From the NCBI GenBank assembly GCA_017465565.1, contig JAFTWA010000059.1:26855-90854 (forward strand): 64,000 bases of DNA, given 5' to 3'. The notes beneath the pieces were generated by a model. The model ran no database searches and was not told the DNA's origin. It saw only the letters and a program-made list of their open reading frames with translations. The translations under genes were made by a program, and so were the position numbers. Positions 16,967 through 25,977 of the stretch are shown in pieces; the first letter of the stretch is position 1; the number at the start of each line of letters is the position of its first letter. This DNA is from Tyzzerella sp. (GTDB taxonomy: Bacteria; Bacillota; Clostridia; Lachnospirales; Lachnospiraceae).

Positions 16967-17698
16967 TTATTCTTCAATTTTTGAATATGCTTCTGCATCA
17001 CAGATAACTGTTACATCTGGATGGAACTGTAAAATTGAGCCTGGTACTTGTGGTGTTACAGGGCCTGTGAAAGCTTTCTTCACTGCATCTGCTTTATCAG
17101 CACCACTTGCAACTACAACAATCTTCTTAGCACTCATGATTGTTCCAATACCCATTGAGAAAGCCTGGCGTGGAACATCATCGATAGATGCGAAGAAACG
17201 TTTATTTGCTTCAATTGTACTTTCTTCTAAGTCTGAAAGATGTGTTGCCTTATCAAATGAATCTGAAGGTTCATTGAATCCAATGTGTCCATTGCGTCCA
17301 ATACCTAATAATTGTAAATCAACTCCGCCCAATTCTTTGATTAATGATTCATAGCGTACACATTCTGCTTCTGGGTCTTCTGCCATACCGTTTGGTACGT
17401 TAGTTCTTGCTTTATCAATATTAACATGGTCGAAAAGATTGTCATTCATGAAATAGTAATAGCTTTGGTCATTGTCTCTTGTAAGACCTTTGTATTCATC
17501 TAAGTTTACAGTTGAAATGTCAGAGAAATCGATATCTCCCGCTTCATATTTTTTAATTAATTCTTTGTACATACCAACTGGCGATGAACCTGTTGCCAAA
17601 CCTAACACGCTGTTTGGTTTTAATGTGATTTGTGCTGCAAGAATGTTTGCAGCTACTCTGCTCATTTCTTCATAAGATTCTGTTCTAATAAGTTTCAT
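16967..17698 (-). CDS. nagB: Glucosamine-6-phosphate deaminase
   Basis: Converts glucosamine-6-phosphate to fructose-6-phosphate and ammonia in the cytoplasm, in amino-sugar catabolism. The 243 residues match the family length and carry its motifs: LGLATGSSPVGMYKE, TVNLDEYKGL, the catalytic region LGIGRNGHIGFNEPSD (with the active-site His) and FASIDDVPRQAFSMGIGTI. The gene has its own terminator and a strong site upstream (AAAGGAGACAAAAGAA). The sequence just upstream holds the remains of glmM, a gene of the opposing amino-sugar pathway. Confidence 0.96.
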   Translation of the reverse strand: MKLIRTESYEEMSRVAANILAAQITLKPNSVLGLATGSSPVGMYKELIKKYEAGDIDFSDISTVNLDEYKGLTRDNDQSYYYFMNDNLFDHVNIDKARTNVPNGMAEDPEAECVRYESLIKELGGVDLQLLGIGRNGHIGFNEPSDSFDKATHLSDLEESTIEANKRFFASIDDVPRQAFSMGIGTIMSAKKIVVVASGADKADAVKKAFTGPVTPQVPGSILQFHPDVTVICDAEAYSKIEE

Positions 17699-17733
17699 TT
17701 CTTTTGTCTCCTTTACTTATATTTATCTTTAAA

Positions 17734-18064
17734 TTATTCGACGATTAATCCTTGCTCGCGAATAACTCCGATAACTCCATCCACGTATTTTACACAAAGC
17801 TCATCTGTTGCGGTCTCTACCATAACACGAATTACTGGCTCTGTTCCGCTTTCGTACCAAGATACGTCCGTCATCACCAAGTTCTTCTGTTACTTTTGCA
17901 ATCGCTGCTACAACTGCTGGATTCTCTCTTGCAGTTTTCTTATCTGCAACCCTTACATTCTTAAGAAGCTGTGGGAAAATCTTCACTTCTTCCGTAAGCT
18001 TTCCAAGTGTCTGTTTCGTTTCTAGTATAACTTCCATGCTGGAATGTCTTCCTCTACCTACCAA
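17734..18064 (-). pseudogene. glmM: C-terminal remnant of phosphoglucosamine mutase, frameshifted
   Basis: GlmM interconverts glucosamine-6-P and glucosamine-1-P. Only its C-terminal quarter is here. The first part reads TLGKLTEEVKIFPQLLKN, then ENPAVVAAIAKVTEELGDDG and RILVR, as at the end of intact GlmM. Near 17865 the frame shifts: the expected phosphate-binding SGTEP followed by VIRVMVETATDELCVKYVD continues in another frame to a stop at 17734-17736. The N-terminal three quarters are absent and an IS110-like fragment abuts the broken end. An intact glmM should exist elsewhere, since it is normally essential. Confidence 0.85.
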
Positions 18065-18073
18065 TCACGATAG

Positions 18074-18301
18074 ATGGATAATTGTTATTCACGCATGGGA
18101 AAATGTGTTTCAAAATATCTCAGATATGCTTTATATAACGCAACCAAGTACATTTGTCACCGAGGTGAATCTTTTGGTCTTTACATCTCAAAAAAAGTAG
18201 AAGGCAAGCATTATAATGTTGCTCTATATCATGTCACAAAAAAACGCGTGCGTTTGATTTACCAACTCGAAAAATTCGGACAAGTATACCTATTTTTCTA
18301 A
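18074..18301 (+). mobile_element. IS110-family transposase C-terminal fragment
   Basis: The 75 residues resemble the Transposase_20 end of IS110/IS116 transposases: MGKCVSKYLRYALYNATKY, followed by KKVEGKHYNVALYHVTKKR and a final LIYQLEK, where intact elements have the conserved Ser/Gly-rich motif and a GKxxxVAL segment. A stop codon (18071-18073) lies just before the ATG, and the rest of the transposase is missing. It is on the plus strand, against its neighbours, and touches the broken end of glmM, so it is probably a decayed insertion. Confidence 0.7.
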
Positions 18302-18529
18302 TCAAATATCTCCTCTTCTAGCGCACCTGATAGATGCCCTAATTTGTATGCAGTTTTTTGGAATCTAATTTCCCTCGAATGTATTTTTTAATTTCATCCA
18401 ATAAATAGTAATTTTAGACTTGACTTTTAACAGTACGTCTTACCATATTTTCATACTTTACCTTCTTATCACAGGTTTTGATAAGACCAAAATTGACTTA
18501 ATTCTATATCTTCGGCAAAAAGAGAATTT
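18302..18529. other. Noncoding gap after the polysaccharide operon
   Basis: About 230 bp of A+T-rich sequence between the gtrA-like gene and the IS110 fragment. A weak hairpin CTTATCA / TGATAAG at about 18466-18486 may end the operon. I see no gene here. Confidence 0.4.
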
Positions 18530-19036
18530 TCATCTGCTTTTAAAAGCCCAAAACTTATTCATAATGAAATTCAACGGCACACTTACTAGCAAGTTTATAA
18601 TTGGCGAAACCATCTTTGACCAATGCAATATTTCCACCCAAAACATTGAAAGTAAACTATTTAAAAATAATCCTGTAAATGCATAAGATATATAAGTTTT
18701 TATCAATGCTTGAAACCAATTTCGTTTTTTTTCTTCCTCTTTAAACACATATATATTGTTCCAATAAAACGACCATAAAACACTTAGTATAAATCCTATA
18801 ACCTGTGCAATCAAATAATCAATCTTAGGAAATATATTAACACTTTGAAATCCAAAAAGTGCTAATACATAAATCAGATATGAAATCAATGTGTTACTTA
18901 ATCCTATGACACCAAATTTTACAAATTCTATAAGAGCCTGCAATTTGTTCTCTGTAATAGATACTTTACAAATTCGTTCTAAGAACCACCTCAAAATTTT
19001 TTCTATTAGATAAAAAAATTTATTTATCATAACCAT
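18530..19036 (-). CDS. GtrA-like membrane protein
   Basis: GtrA family proteins are small four-helix membrane proteins thought to flip polyprenyl-phosphate-linked sugars or to help the partner glycosyltransferase. The 168 residues contain FVKFGVIGLSNTLISYLIY, a second and a third span, the signature SFYWNNIYVFKE and a last span ending in NFIMNKFWAFKS, all typical. The ATG at 19036 is preferred: GAGG lies 6 bases before it, while 19051 and 19048 have nothing. The start lies within the end of the glycosyltransferase gene (17-bp overlap). With that neighbour it forms a GtrA/GtrB-like pair and is the last gene of the polysaccharide operon. Confidence 0.88.
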   Translation of the reverse strand: MVMINKFFYLIEKILRWFLERICKVSITENKLQALIEFVKFGVIGLSNTLISYLIYVLALFGFQSVNIFPKIDYLIAQVIGFILSVLWSFYWNNIYVFKEEEKKRNWFQALIKTYISYAFTGLFLNSLLSMFWVEILHWSKMVSPIINLLVSVPLNFIMNKFWAFKSR

Positions 19037-19979
19037 TCGTTGCCTCATCAAAATTGATACGTTCTTCTTCTATAACAAGCGGACGCTTCATAACTCTTTG
19101 ATTTATACTTAAAATATACTCTCCGATAAATCCTAAAAAAAACAACTGAATCGCCCCAAGGAAAAACATACCAATCAATACTGGTGCCATTCCTGCCGTG
19201 AAAGTTTCCCACATCACTAATTTCATAATTAAATAAACGAGGCCAACTAACGCACTACCACCCGCAATAAACATTCCGAAAAATGTACATAATCTCAAAC
19301 CAATTTTCGTATATGAAGTAACACTCAACATTGCCGCATCATACAACCGCATAAAATTATTGCTAGTTTTTCCTGCTCTTCTTTGCGGCTGTTCGTAAGG
19401 GATTTCTTTTCTCCTATATCCTAGTTCAGCTACAATTCCACGTAAAAAAGGAGTCGGATCTTTCAACTCTCGCAATACATCTATGAAGCTCTTATCATAT
19501 AATCCAAATCCTGTAAAATGTTCAATCTGCTCTACATCCGAAAACTTCTTTATTAATTTGTAATACATAGTTCTCAAGCGATACATAATAGGATTTTCTT
19601 TACTACTAGTTTTAATACCAATTACAATTTTATACCCCTCTTCCCACTCCCTTATATATTTAGGAATCATTTCAACTGGATCCTGAAAATCAGCAACCAT
19701 TAAAATTGTACAAACTCCTGTAGTTTGAAGCATTCCGTAATAGGGAGAATTAAATTGCCCAAAATTTTTAGCATTGAAAATTGCTTTGATTTTTCTATTT
19801 TTATTGCAAATATCACGTAAATATTCCCGAGTTTTATCTTTTGAGTCGTTATCAATAAATATCAACTCATAATCATATTGTTGCAACTGTGTTGCAAACA
19901 GCTCTGAAATTGCTTCACTCATTGGAATTACATTAGCTTCTTCATTGTAACATGGAATCAGTATACTTATTTTCTTCAT
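19020..19979 (-). CDS. GtrB/DPM1-like polyprenyl-phosphate glycosyltransferase
   Basis: A family 2 glycosyltransferase that loads a sugar onto undecaprenyl phosphate. The 319 residues show the GT-A start ISILIPCYNEEANVIPM, the nucleotide-binding IFIDNDSKD, MVADFQDP in the DXD position, and RRAGKTSNN. Two C-terminal membrane spans (about 230-260 and 268-292) are as in GtrB. The ATG at 19979 forms a TAATG overlap with the preceding gene and follows AAGGAAGAG. It probably works with the GtrA-like protein to add a side-branch sugar outside the membrane. Confidence 0.9.
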   Translation of the reverse strand: MKKISILIPCYNEEANVIPMSEAISELFATQLQQYDYELIFIDNDSKDKTREYLRDICNKNRKIKAIFNAKNFGQFNSPYYGMLQTTGVCTILMVADFQDPVEMIPKYIREWEEGYKIVIGIKTSSKENPIMYRLRTMYYKLIKKFSDVEQIEHFTGFGLYDKSFIDVLRELKDPTPFLRGIVAELGYRRKEIPYEQPQRRAGKTSNNFMRLYDAAMLSVTSYTKIGLRLCTFFGMFIAGGSALVGLVYLIMKLVMWETFTAGMAPVLIGMFFLGAIQLFFLGFIGEYILSINQRVMKRPLVIEEERINFDEATNGYDK

Positions 19980-20896
19980 TATTCTCTTCCTTTGTACCAA
20001 TTTATCGTTTCTAAAATACCTTGTTCAAATGAATATTCTGGAATGAATCCCGTATCTTCTGTTAATGATTGGATATCTGCACACAAATGCATTACCTGTT
20101 TCTCTGCGTACGGAATTGCCCCAATTCCTAACTCTGCTGATTCATTTATTTCATTTCTCATTATTTTCACATACTCCAATAATTGTCGAGTTCCTCCGCT
20201 TCCTATACAATAGGTTTTTCCATGTTTCCCATACAATCCCATAAGATACATTGCCTTTGCTGCATCTTTAGAATATAAATAATCCCATTGTTGTTCACCC
20301 TTCGTTAAATTGGGAACTTCTCCATTAAGTAATTTTCTTATTGTGGACATAATCATAGTATTTTCACCATCATGTGGACCATAAACACTTAGTATTCTTG
20401 TCCATACATGTTCTATCTTCTTCTGTTCACACAGAATACGACTCATTTGTCCTGCACACAATTTCGCAATTCCATACCCATTTTCTGGAAAAACAGGAGT
20501 ATCTGGCGTCAATAATCCTTCTACTCTTCCATATTCAGCTTGCGAACCGGCCCCAATAAACTTTTTGCACCCTATTTGTGAAGCTGCCTCTACTGCATCT
20601 AAAGTATAACTAATATTATCCAACTGCCCCTTCATATTATTTCTTGAATTTCCAAAAGTACCATCCCAACCAAAATGGTAAAACACATCATAGGATTCCC
20701 CTAGAATTTGAGGTAGACTCTTTAAAGAATCCAAATCTAATTCAATACACTTTACTTTTGCATCCTCTGGAATATTTTTTTTTCGAACAGAACCTTTTCG
20801 ACATACAGCTGTAACTTCTATCCCCTCTTTTATTAACAGGTTAATCAAAGCAATTCCAATTGTTCCAGTAGGGCCTGTAATAACTACTCTTTTCAT
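19979..20896 (-). CDS. NAD-dependent epimerase/dehydratase (SDR), nucleotide-sugar modifying
   Basis: An extended SDR enzyme of 305 residues. The N-terminal TGPTGTIGIALINLL is the NAD(P)-binding glycine motif and VDAV..AASQIGCKKFIGAGS precedes the active-site YGRVEG region; a Tyr-x-x-x-Lys pair is seen as YGIAK (about 146-150). It sits after the transketolase pair and RfbFGH, so it probably reduces or epimerises the 4-keto product of the CDP-sugar pathway, the step done by abequose/tyvelose synthases or YerF-type reductases. The exact stereochemistry cannot be read from sequence. Confidence 0.85.
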   Translation of the reverse strand: MKRVVITGPTGTIGIALINLLIKEGIEVTAVCRKGSVRKKNIPEDAKVKCIELDLDSLKSLPQILGESYDVFYHFGWDGTFGNSRNNMKGQLDNISYTLDAVEAASQIGCKKFIGAGSQAEYGRVEGLLTPDTPVFPENGYGIAKLCAGQMSRILCEQKKIEHVWTRILSVYGPHDGENTMIMSTIRKLLNGEVPNLTKGEQQWDYLYSKDAAKAMYLMGLYGKHGKTYCIGSGGTRQLLEYVKIMRNEINESAELGIGAIPYAEKQVMHLCADIQSLTEDTGFIPEYSFEQGILETINWYKGRE

Positions 20897-20922
20897 TTAA
20901 TTCCTCCTTAGCCAAAACATAT

Positions 20923-21879
20923 TCAATTTGAACGCAACATATTTAACATGCTCTGTACCAAACCATTTGTATCAATTCCATTAAGTCTATATAAATAATT
21001 TGCATGAGCCATTGCTTCAAACTTATCATTTATTCCAAGAATCCTGAATTTAACACCGTTTCCTGTTTCTGCAATAACAGTAGCCACCATTGAACCCAAA
21101 CCTCCAATTATGTTATGATCTTGTGCAACAATAATATTGCCAGTCATACACGCAGAAACAATAGCATTTTCATCAATAGGTTTAATTGAATACATATCAA
21201 CAACTCGAATTTCTGCTCCAACTTGCTTTCTAATTATTTCAGCAGCCTCCAATGCATATTGTACAATTACGCCCGAACAAAGAAACGTTCCATCATTCCC
21301 TTCTCGCAAAACTGTCGAACTCCCGACTTCAAACTGACAATTCTCATCATAAATATCTTTAACAGGTTCCACACTACTACGTATATATATTGGACCGTTA
21401 TATTGTAATGTTGCATCTAACATTTTCTTGGCTTGTACTGCATCACTCGGCTCTAAAACAACCATTCCCGGTATAGCACACATTATTCCACAATCTTCTA
21501 ACGCCCAATGCGTTGCACCTGAAATTCCGCCTGAAACACCAGCATAAACTCCCATTAGTCGTACACTTAGATTTGCATATGCAACATCTGTCCTACATTG
21601 TTCACATGCTCTCATAGTAAGAAATGGAGCCATTGAAAATGTATATGGTATAAAGCCTTCATGTGCCAAACCTGCTGCAAAAGATATCATATTTTGTTCC
21701 GCTATGCCTGTATTAAAAGCACGTTCTGGATATGCTTTGCAAAAATCCGTATTACGACAAGTTCCTGAAAGATCGGCATTGACAACAACTACTTTTTCAT
21801 CACGCTTTCCCAGTTCAGTCATATATGCTCCCATTACATTGCGTAAATAGCTAACTGTCTCTTTTCCCTTATTTAACAC
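20923..21879 (-). CDS. Transketolase-like C-terminal subunit (pyrimidine-binding and C domains)
   Basis: The 318 residues carry the transketolase pyrimidine domain (FNTGIAEQNMISFAAGLA with the Glu that activates thiamine diphosphate, then GVSGGISGATHWALEDCGI) and the C-terminal domain (RVVDMYSIKPID). The start is GTG at 21879, with AAGGTGG upstream, and overlaps the end of the N-terminal subunit gene by 7 bases. Together the two chains make a complete split transketolase. Its place inside a CDP-deoxysugar cluster argues for two-carbon transfer to a nucleotide sugar, not for the pentose phosphate pathway. Confidence 0.9.
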   Translation of the reverse strand: MLNKGKETVSYLRNVMGAYMTELGKRDEKVVVVNADLSGTCRNTDFCKAYPERAFNTGIAEQNMISFAAGLAHEGFIPYTFSMAPFLTMRACEQCRTDVAYANLSVRLMGVYAGVSGGISGATHWALEDCGIMCAIPGMVVLEPSDAVQAKKMLDATLQYNGPIYIRSSVEPVKDIYDENCQFEVGSSTVLREGNDGTFLCSGVIVQYALEAAEIIRKQVGAEIRVVDMYSIKPIDENAIVSACMTGNIIVAQDHNIIGGLGSMVATVIAETGNGVKFRILGINDKFEAMAHANYLYRLNGIDTNGLVQSMLNMLRSN

Positions 21880-22724
21880 TTATTCCACCTTCTTTCAAAT
21901 GCTTTATCTAAATGAAAGATGCACTCTTCTAACTGTTCATCATTAATTTTCCCTGCATGCCATCTCATTTGATTTTCCATAAAAGAAACCCCTTTTCCTT
22001 TTACGGTGTGGCAAACAAACACAGTTGGTATCATAGAATCTGCTGGTGGAAGGCTATCGAAGTTTTGTTTAATCACAGTAATGTCATTACCATCAAATTC
22101 TTTTACATTCCAGCCAAATGTCCTATACTTTTCCGCAATATTCCCCAGTCCAGTTATTTCATCAAGAAAACCATCCGCCTCTAGTCCATTATAATCGACA
22201 ATCGCCACTAAATTTCCAAGTTGATAGCGTTTTGCATTTGCAACTGCTTCCCAAATAGAACCTTCTGATTGCTCTCCATCTCCCATAACTGTATATACAC
22301 GACTAGTTGTGTTTCCTTTTAATCTCAACGCCGCTGCCATCCCACAGGCAATTGGTAGTCCATGCCCCAAACTTCCCGTTGAAACTTCAACAAAAGGATT
22401 CACCAAATTACAAGAATGCATTGAAAAACGACCTTGGTCAGTTGCATATTCTTTAATAACATCTTCCGCTTTAAAACAACCTATTGCCGCTTGATTAAAA
22501 CTAGTAACCGCTGAAGCATGACCTTTTGACAAAACAAACCTATCACGTTTCTCATCCTTAGTATTCTCTGGATTATATTTCATCTGATATTGCCATAGTA
22601 CAGTCATAATATCAGTAATTGACAAATCACCACCTATATGAATAACCTCTTTATTACAAAGACTCAAAAGTTGTTTTCTAATATCTAATGCTGCCTTCTC
22701 CAATTCATAAACACTGTTTAGCAT
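21873..22724 (-). CDS. Transketolase-like N-terminal subunit (ThDP-binding)
   Basis: The 283 residues form the thiamine-diphosphate half of a split transketolase. Visible are VLSKGHASAV, VSTGSLGHGLPIACGMA and the GDG cofactor motif VMGDGEQSEGSIWEA followed by VAIVDYNGLEADG, which ends in the Asn that holds the metal. These are all the catalytic parts expected on this chain, so it looks active. There are two ATGs in a row; the second (22724) is 7 bases from GGAG and is preferred over 22727. It lies directly after rfbH. Confidence 0.9.
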   Translation of the reverse strand: MLNSVYELEKAALDIRKQLLSLCNKEVIHIGGDLSITDIMTVLWQYQMKYNPENTKDEKRDRFVLSKGHASAVTSFNQAAIGCFKAEDVIKEYATDQGRFSMHSCNLVNPFVEVSTGSLGHGLPIACGMAAALRLKGNTTSRVYTVMGDGEQSEGSIWEAVANAKRYQLGNLVAIVDYNGLEADGFLDEITGLGNIAEKYRTFGWNVKEFDGNDITVIKQNFDSLPPADSMIPTVFVCHTVKGKGVSFMENQMRWHAGKINDEQLEECIFHLDKAFERRWNKC

Positions 22725-22737
22725 CATATATCTCCTT

Positions 22738-24078
22738 TTACTGATTTAGAGCTTCTTTAATAATTCGTGCCATGTAATCAATTTTTTCATCTGTCATGCC
22801 TGGATATACACCCACCCAGAACGTATCATTCATAATACGGTCTGTATTAGCTAATTCTCCAACCACACGGTACCCCACACCTGTTTGTCTCATCTCATCA
22901 AAACATGGGTGTTTAATCAGGTTTCCCGCAAATAACATTCTTGTTTGAACACCGTGTTCTTCAATATACTGAACTACTTTATTTCTGTCTACACCTTCCT
23001 TGCATGTGATAAGAAATCCAAACCAACTTGGATCAGCATTTTCACAGGCTACTGGAAGAATTAATTTATCTTCCACTCCTGTAAGTGCTGATTTTAATCT
23101 TGCAAAATTGTGTTTTCTCTTCTCTACAAAAGTTGGAAATTTTTCTAATTGGGCACATCCAATAGCAGCTTGCATATCAGTTGCTTTTAAGTTATAACCG
23201 AAATGAGAATATACATATTTATGGTCATATCCTAATGGAAGTTCCCCATATTGTTTATCAAAACGGTGTTTACATAAATTATCTTGCCCTGACGCACATA
23301 CACAATCACGTCCCCAATCACGGAATGAACGAATACATTTATTGAGAAGCGCATTGTTAGTGTATACAGCACCACCTTCACCCATTGTCATATGATGTGG
23401 TGGATAAAAACTTGATGTACCTATATCTCCAATTGTTCCTGTAAACTTTTCTTCTCCATCGATTGTATATTTCGATCCTAAAGCATCACAGTTATCTTCT
23501 ACAAGCCACAAACCATGCTTGTCACAGAACTCTTTTACCGCTTTCAAATCAAATGGATTTCCCAATGTATGTGCAATCATAACTGCTTTTGTTTTTTCAC
23601 TGTAGGCAGCCTCTAACATTTCAACATCAATATTGTACTGTGGAATTGTAACATCTACAAATACTGGAACTGCACCGTATTGAATTGCTGGTGTTACAGT
23701 TGTTGGAAAGCCTGCTGCTACTGTAATAACTTCATCTCCACGTTTGATTCTTCTTTCACCTAATAATGGCGATGTCAATGCCATAAACGCATTTAAATTT
23801 GCAGATGAACCAGAGTTTACCAATGAGCAGTATTTTACTCCCAAATATTCTGCTAATTTTTTTTCAAATTGGTCGGTATAGCGCCCTGATGTAAGCCAAA
23901 ATTCCAGTGAACTATCTACGAGGTTCACCATTTCAGCACTATCATATACACGGGATGCATAAGAAATTCTGTCACCCTCTTTAAAATCCTTTTTAACATT
24001 ATGGTATGTGTCACAATATTCTTTTACTAATTCTAAAATTTCTTCTCTTGCCTGTTGCTCTGTTTTATTTTGAAACAT
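22738..24078 (-). CDS. rfbH: CDP-4-keto-6-deoxyglucose 3-dehydrase (E1)
   Basis: A PMP- and iron-sulphur-dependent enzyme of the DegT/DnrJ/EryC1 fold that removes the C3 hydroxyl in 3,6-dideoxyhexose synthesis. The usual PLP lysine is replaced by His: SFYPPHHMTMGEGG, with His229 at the lysine position, the hallmark that separates RfbH from aminotransferases. Four cysteines for the [2Fe-2S] cluster are present: Cys197 in EDNCDALGS and Cys259, Cys261 and Cys269 in the following loop. The 446 residues fit the family. It needs an E3-type reductase, which is not in this window. It overlaps rfbG by 14 bases. Confidence 0.95.
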   Translation of the reverse strand: MFQNKTEQQAREEILELVKEYCDTYHNVKKDFKEGDRISYASRVYDSAEMVNLVDSSLEFWLTSGRYTDQFEKKLAEYLGVKYCSLVNSGSSANLNAFMALTSPLLGERRIKRGDEVITVAAGFPTTVTPAIQYGAVPVFVDVTIPQYNIDVEMLEAAYSEKTKAVMIAHTLGNPFDLKAVKEFCDKHGLWLVEDNCDALGSKYTIDGEEKFTGTIGDIGTSSFYPPHHMTMGEGGAVYTNNALLNKCIRSFRDWGRDCVCASGQDNLCKHRFDKQYGELPLGYDHKYVYSHFGYNLKATDMQAAIGCAQLEKFPTFVEKRKHNFARLKSALTGVEDKLILPVACENADPSWFGFLITCKEGVDRNKVVQYIEEHGVQTRMLFAGNLIKHPCFDEMRQTGVGYRVVGELANTDRIMNDTFWVGVYPGMTDEKIDYMARIIKEALNQ

Positions 24079-25141
24079 AATTTGCTCCTTTATCTACGAA
24101 AAATTCTTTAATCTGTTTATCCATGCATGCTGGAATGTCTCCATCAGTATAATATACCTTAGACCATGCAACTGTTTTCTCAATTGCTTCTTCGACTCCC
24201 CATCTAGGTTTCCAGCCAAAGACACTCTTAATTTTCGAACAATCCAGTTTTAAAAAGTTCGCTTCATGTGGTCCTCCATCATACTGGTTAATCCATTTGA
24301 GATTCTCGCCCCATTTTTCACAGAATAAATCTACAAGTTTTCCTGTTGTTACGCAATCACAATCATCTGGACCAACATTATAGAATCCTGCATACTTCTT
24401 ATCTTCGTATTGTTCTTTTACAATTCTAAGATACATAGCCAACGGCTCTAAAACGTGCTGATAAGGTCTTGTGGAAAATGGATTTCGCACCACGATATCT
24501 TTCTTTGCACCAGCTGCTCTCACGCAGTCTGGAATAATTCTGTCGTTAGCAAAATCACCTCCACCAATCACGTTTCCAGCTCTTGCAGTTGACACCGCCA
24601 CTTCCATATTATTAAAGAAAGAATTGATATAACTGTGTGTCACAAGTTCTGAACATGATTTACTATTTGAATATGGGTCATATCCATCTAATGGTTCATT
24701 TTCACGATATCCCCACTCCCATTCATTGTTTTGATACACTTTGTCTGTCGTTACATTCAGAAACGATTTTACACATGGATTCAAACGAACGCATTCACAA
24801 ATATTTACCGTTCCCATCACATTCGTCTCATATGTATATACTGGATTTTTATAAGAATCTCTTACAATTGGTTGTGCTGCTAAATGAATTACAATTTCTG
24901 GCTGAACTTTTTCAAACACTTTCTTCATATGTTCTAAATCACGTACATCTCCAATGATAGAATTGATCCTTTCCTCTACGTCACAAAGAGTGTACAAATT
25001 GGGATTCGTTGGTGCTTCTAAAGAATATCCTGTTACTTGTGCCCCTGCATTAACTAAGATACGACATAACCAAGAACCTTTAAATCCTGTATGACCAGTT
25101 ACTAAAACCTTTTTATTTCTATAAAATGAATTGTCAAACAT
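24065..25141 (-). CDS. rfbG: CDP-glucose 4,6-dehydratase
   Basis: Converts CDP-glucose to CDP-4-keto-6-deoxyglucose. The 358-residue SDR enzyme has VLVTGHTGFKGSWLCRIL, LAAQPIVRDSYKNPVYTYE, NVTTDKVYQNNEW and the catalytic YDPYSNSKSCSE, then the family-specific GGGDFANDRIIPD and RPYQHVLEPL. It lies between rfbF and rfbH in pathway order and supplies the substrate of RfbH. Confidence 0.96.
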   Translation of the reverse strand: MFDNSFYRNKKVLVTGHTGFKGSWLCRILVNAGAQVTGYSLEAPTNPNLYTLCDVEERINSIIGDVRDLEHMKKVFEKVQPEIVIHLAAQPIVRDSYKNPVYTYETNVMGTVNICECVRLNPCVKSFLNVTTDKVYQNNEWEWGYRENEPLDGYDPYSNSKSCSELVTHSYINSFFNNMEVAVSTARAGNVIGGGDFANDRIIPDCVRAAGAKKDIVVRNPFSTRPYQHVLEPLAMYLRIVKEQYEDKKYAGFYNVGPDDCDCVTTGKLVDLFCEKWGENLKWINQYDGGPHEANFLKLDCSKIKSVFGWKPRWGVEEAIEKTVAWSKVYYTDGDIPACMDKQIKEFFVDKGANYVSK

Positions 25142-25163
25142 TATTTCTTTCCTCTTCCTTCGC

Positions 25164-25946
25164 CTAATCTTGCCATTTTTTCCAAGGTGCTGTACCCATC
25201 TTCAAATACTCATCAAGCATATCCATTTCTCGTTTTGTGTCCATACATTGCCAAAATCCCTTATGCATATAAGACATTAATTCTCCTTGTAAAGCAAGTT
25301 TTTCTAATGGTTCCCTCTCAAATACCGTTTTATCATCTATCAAATAATCAAAAATTTCTGGATTGAGCACCATGTATCCTGCATTAATTGGAGCGCCATC
25401 TGTGTGTTTCTTTTCTCTAAAGGACTTTACTGCATTATTACCACCTATATCTAACACACCTTTTTGCTGCTCTAACATTACTGCCGTCAAAGTTGCTACT
25501 TTTCCATGACTTTGATGATACTCTAAAAGGTCTCGTATATTTACATCGCAAACACCATCACCATAAGTCATCATAAATGGTTCATCTCCCACATATTTTT
25601 GAATACGCTTAATACGGCCTCCTGTCATTGTATGAAGTCCCGTATCCACAACAGTAACTTTCCATGGTTCACAATGGTTGTTATGAATTGTCATCTCATT
25701 ATCACCATGTGTAAAATCAAAGGTTATGTCACTATTATGTAAAAAATAATCTGCAAACCACTCTTTAATGACATGTTGTTTGTATCCAGCACAAATTATA
25801 AATTCGTTAAAACCATAATAAGAATACTCCTTCATAATATGCCACAGAATAGGCTTCCCACCAATTTCAATCATTGGTTTTGGTTTAAACTGTGATTCTT
25901 CAGAAATACGTGTTCCAAATCCGCCAGCTAATAGTACTACTTTCAT
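25164..25946 (-). CDS. rfbF: Glucose-1-phosphate cytidylyltransferase
   Basis: Makes CDP-glucose from CTP and glucose-1-phosphate, the first step of CDP-deoxysugar synthesis. The 260 residues begin MKVVLLAGGFGTRISEES and continue KPKPMIEIGGKPILWHIMK, both diagnostic, with FMMTYGDGVCDVNI as the metal-binding Asp region. The frame is open to 26039, but the ATG at 25946 follows a perfect AAGGAGGA, so it is the start. The neighbouring rfbG and rfbH support the CTP-specific call. Confidence 0.96.
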   Translation of the reverse strand: MKVVLLAGGFGTRISEESQFKPKPMIEIGGKPILWHIMKEYSYYGFNEFIICAGYKQHVIKEWFADYFLHNSDITFDFTHGDNEMTIHNNHCEPWKVTVVDTGLHTMTGGRIKRIQKYVGDEPFMMTYGDGVCDVNIRDLLEYHQSHGKVATLTAVMLEQQKGVLDIGGNNAVKSFREKKHTDGAPINAGYMVLNPEIFDYLIDDKTVFEREPLEKLALQGELMSYMHKGFWQCMDTKREMDMLDEYLKMGTAPWKKWQD

Positions 25947-25977
25947 TTTTATCCTCCTTGAAGTGCATTGCAGAAAC

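Noticed and set aside
20923-22724. DXP synthase or pentose-phosphate transketolase
   Set aside because: The halves have transketolase, not DXS, motifs, and the location among CDP-sugar genes argues against central metabolism.
22738-24078. Sugar aminotransferase of the DegT family
   Set aside because: The PLP lysine is replaced by His and iron-sulphur cysteines are present, which defines RfbH.
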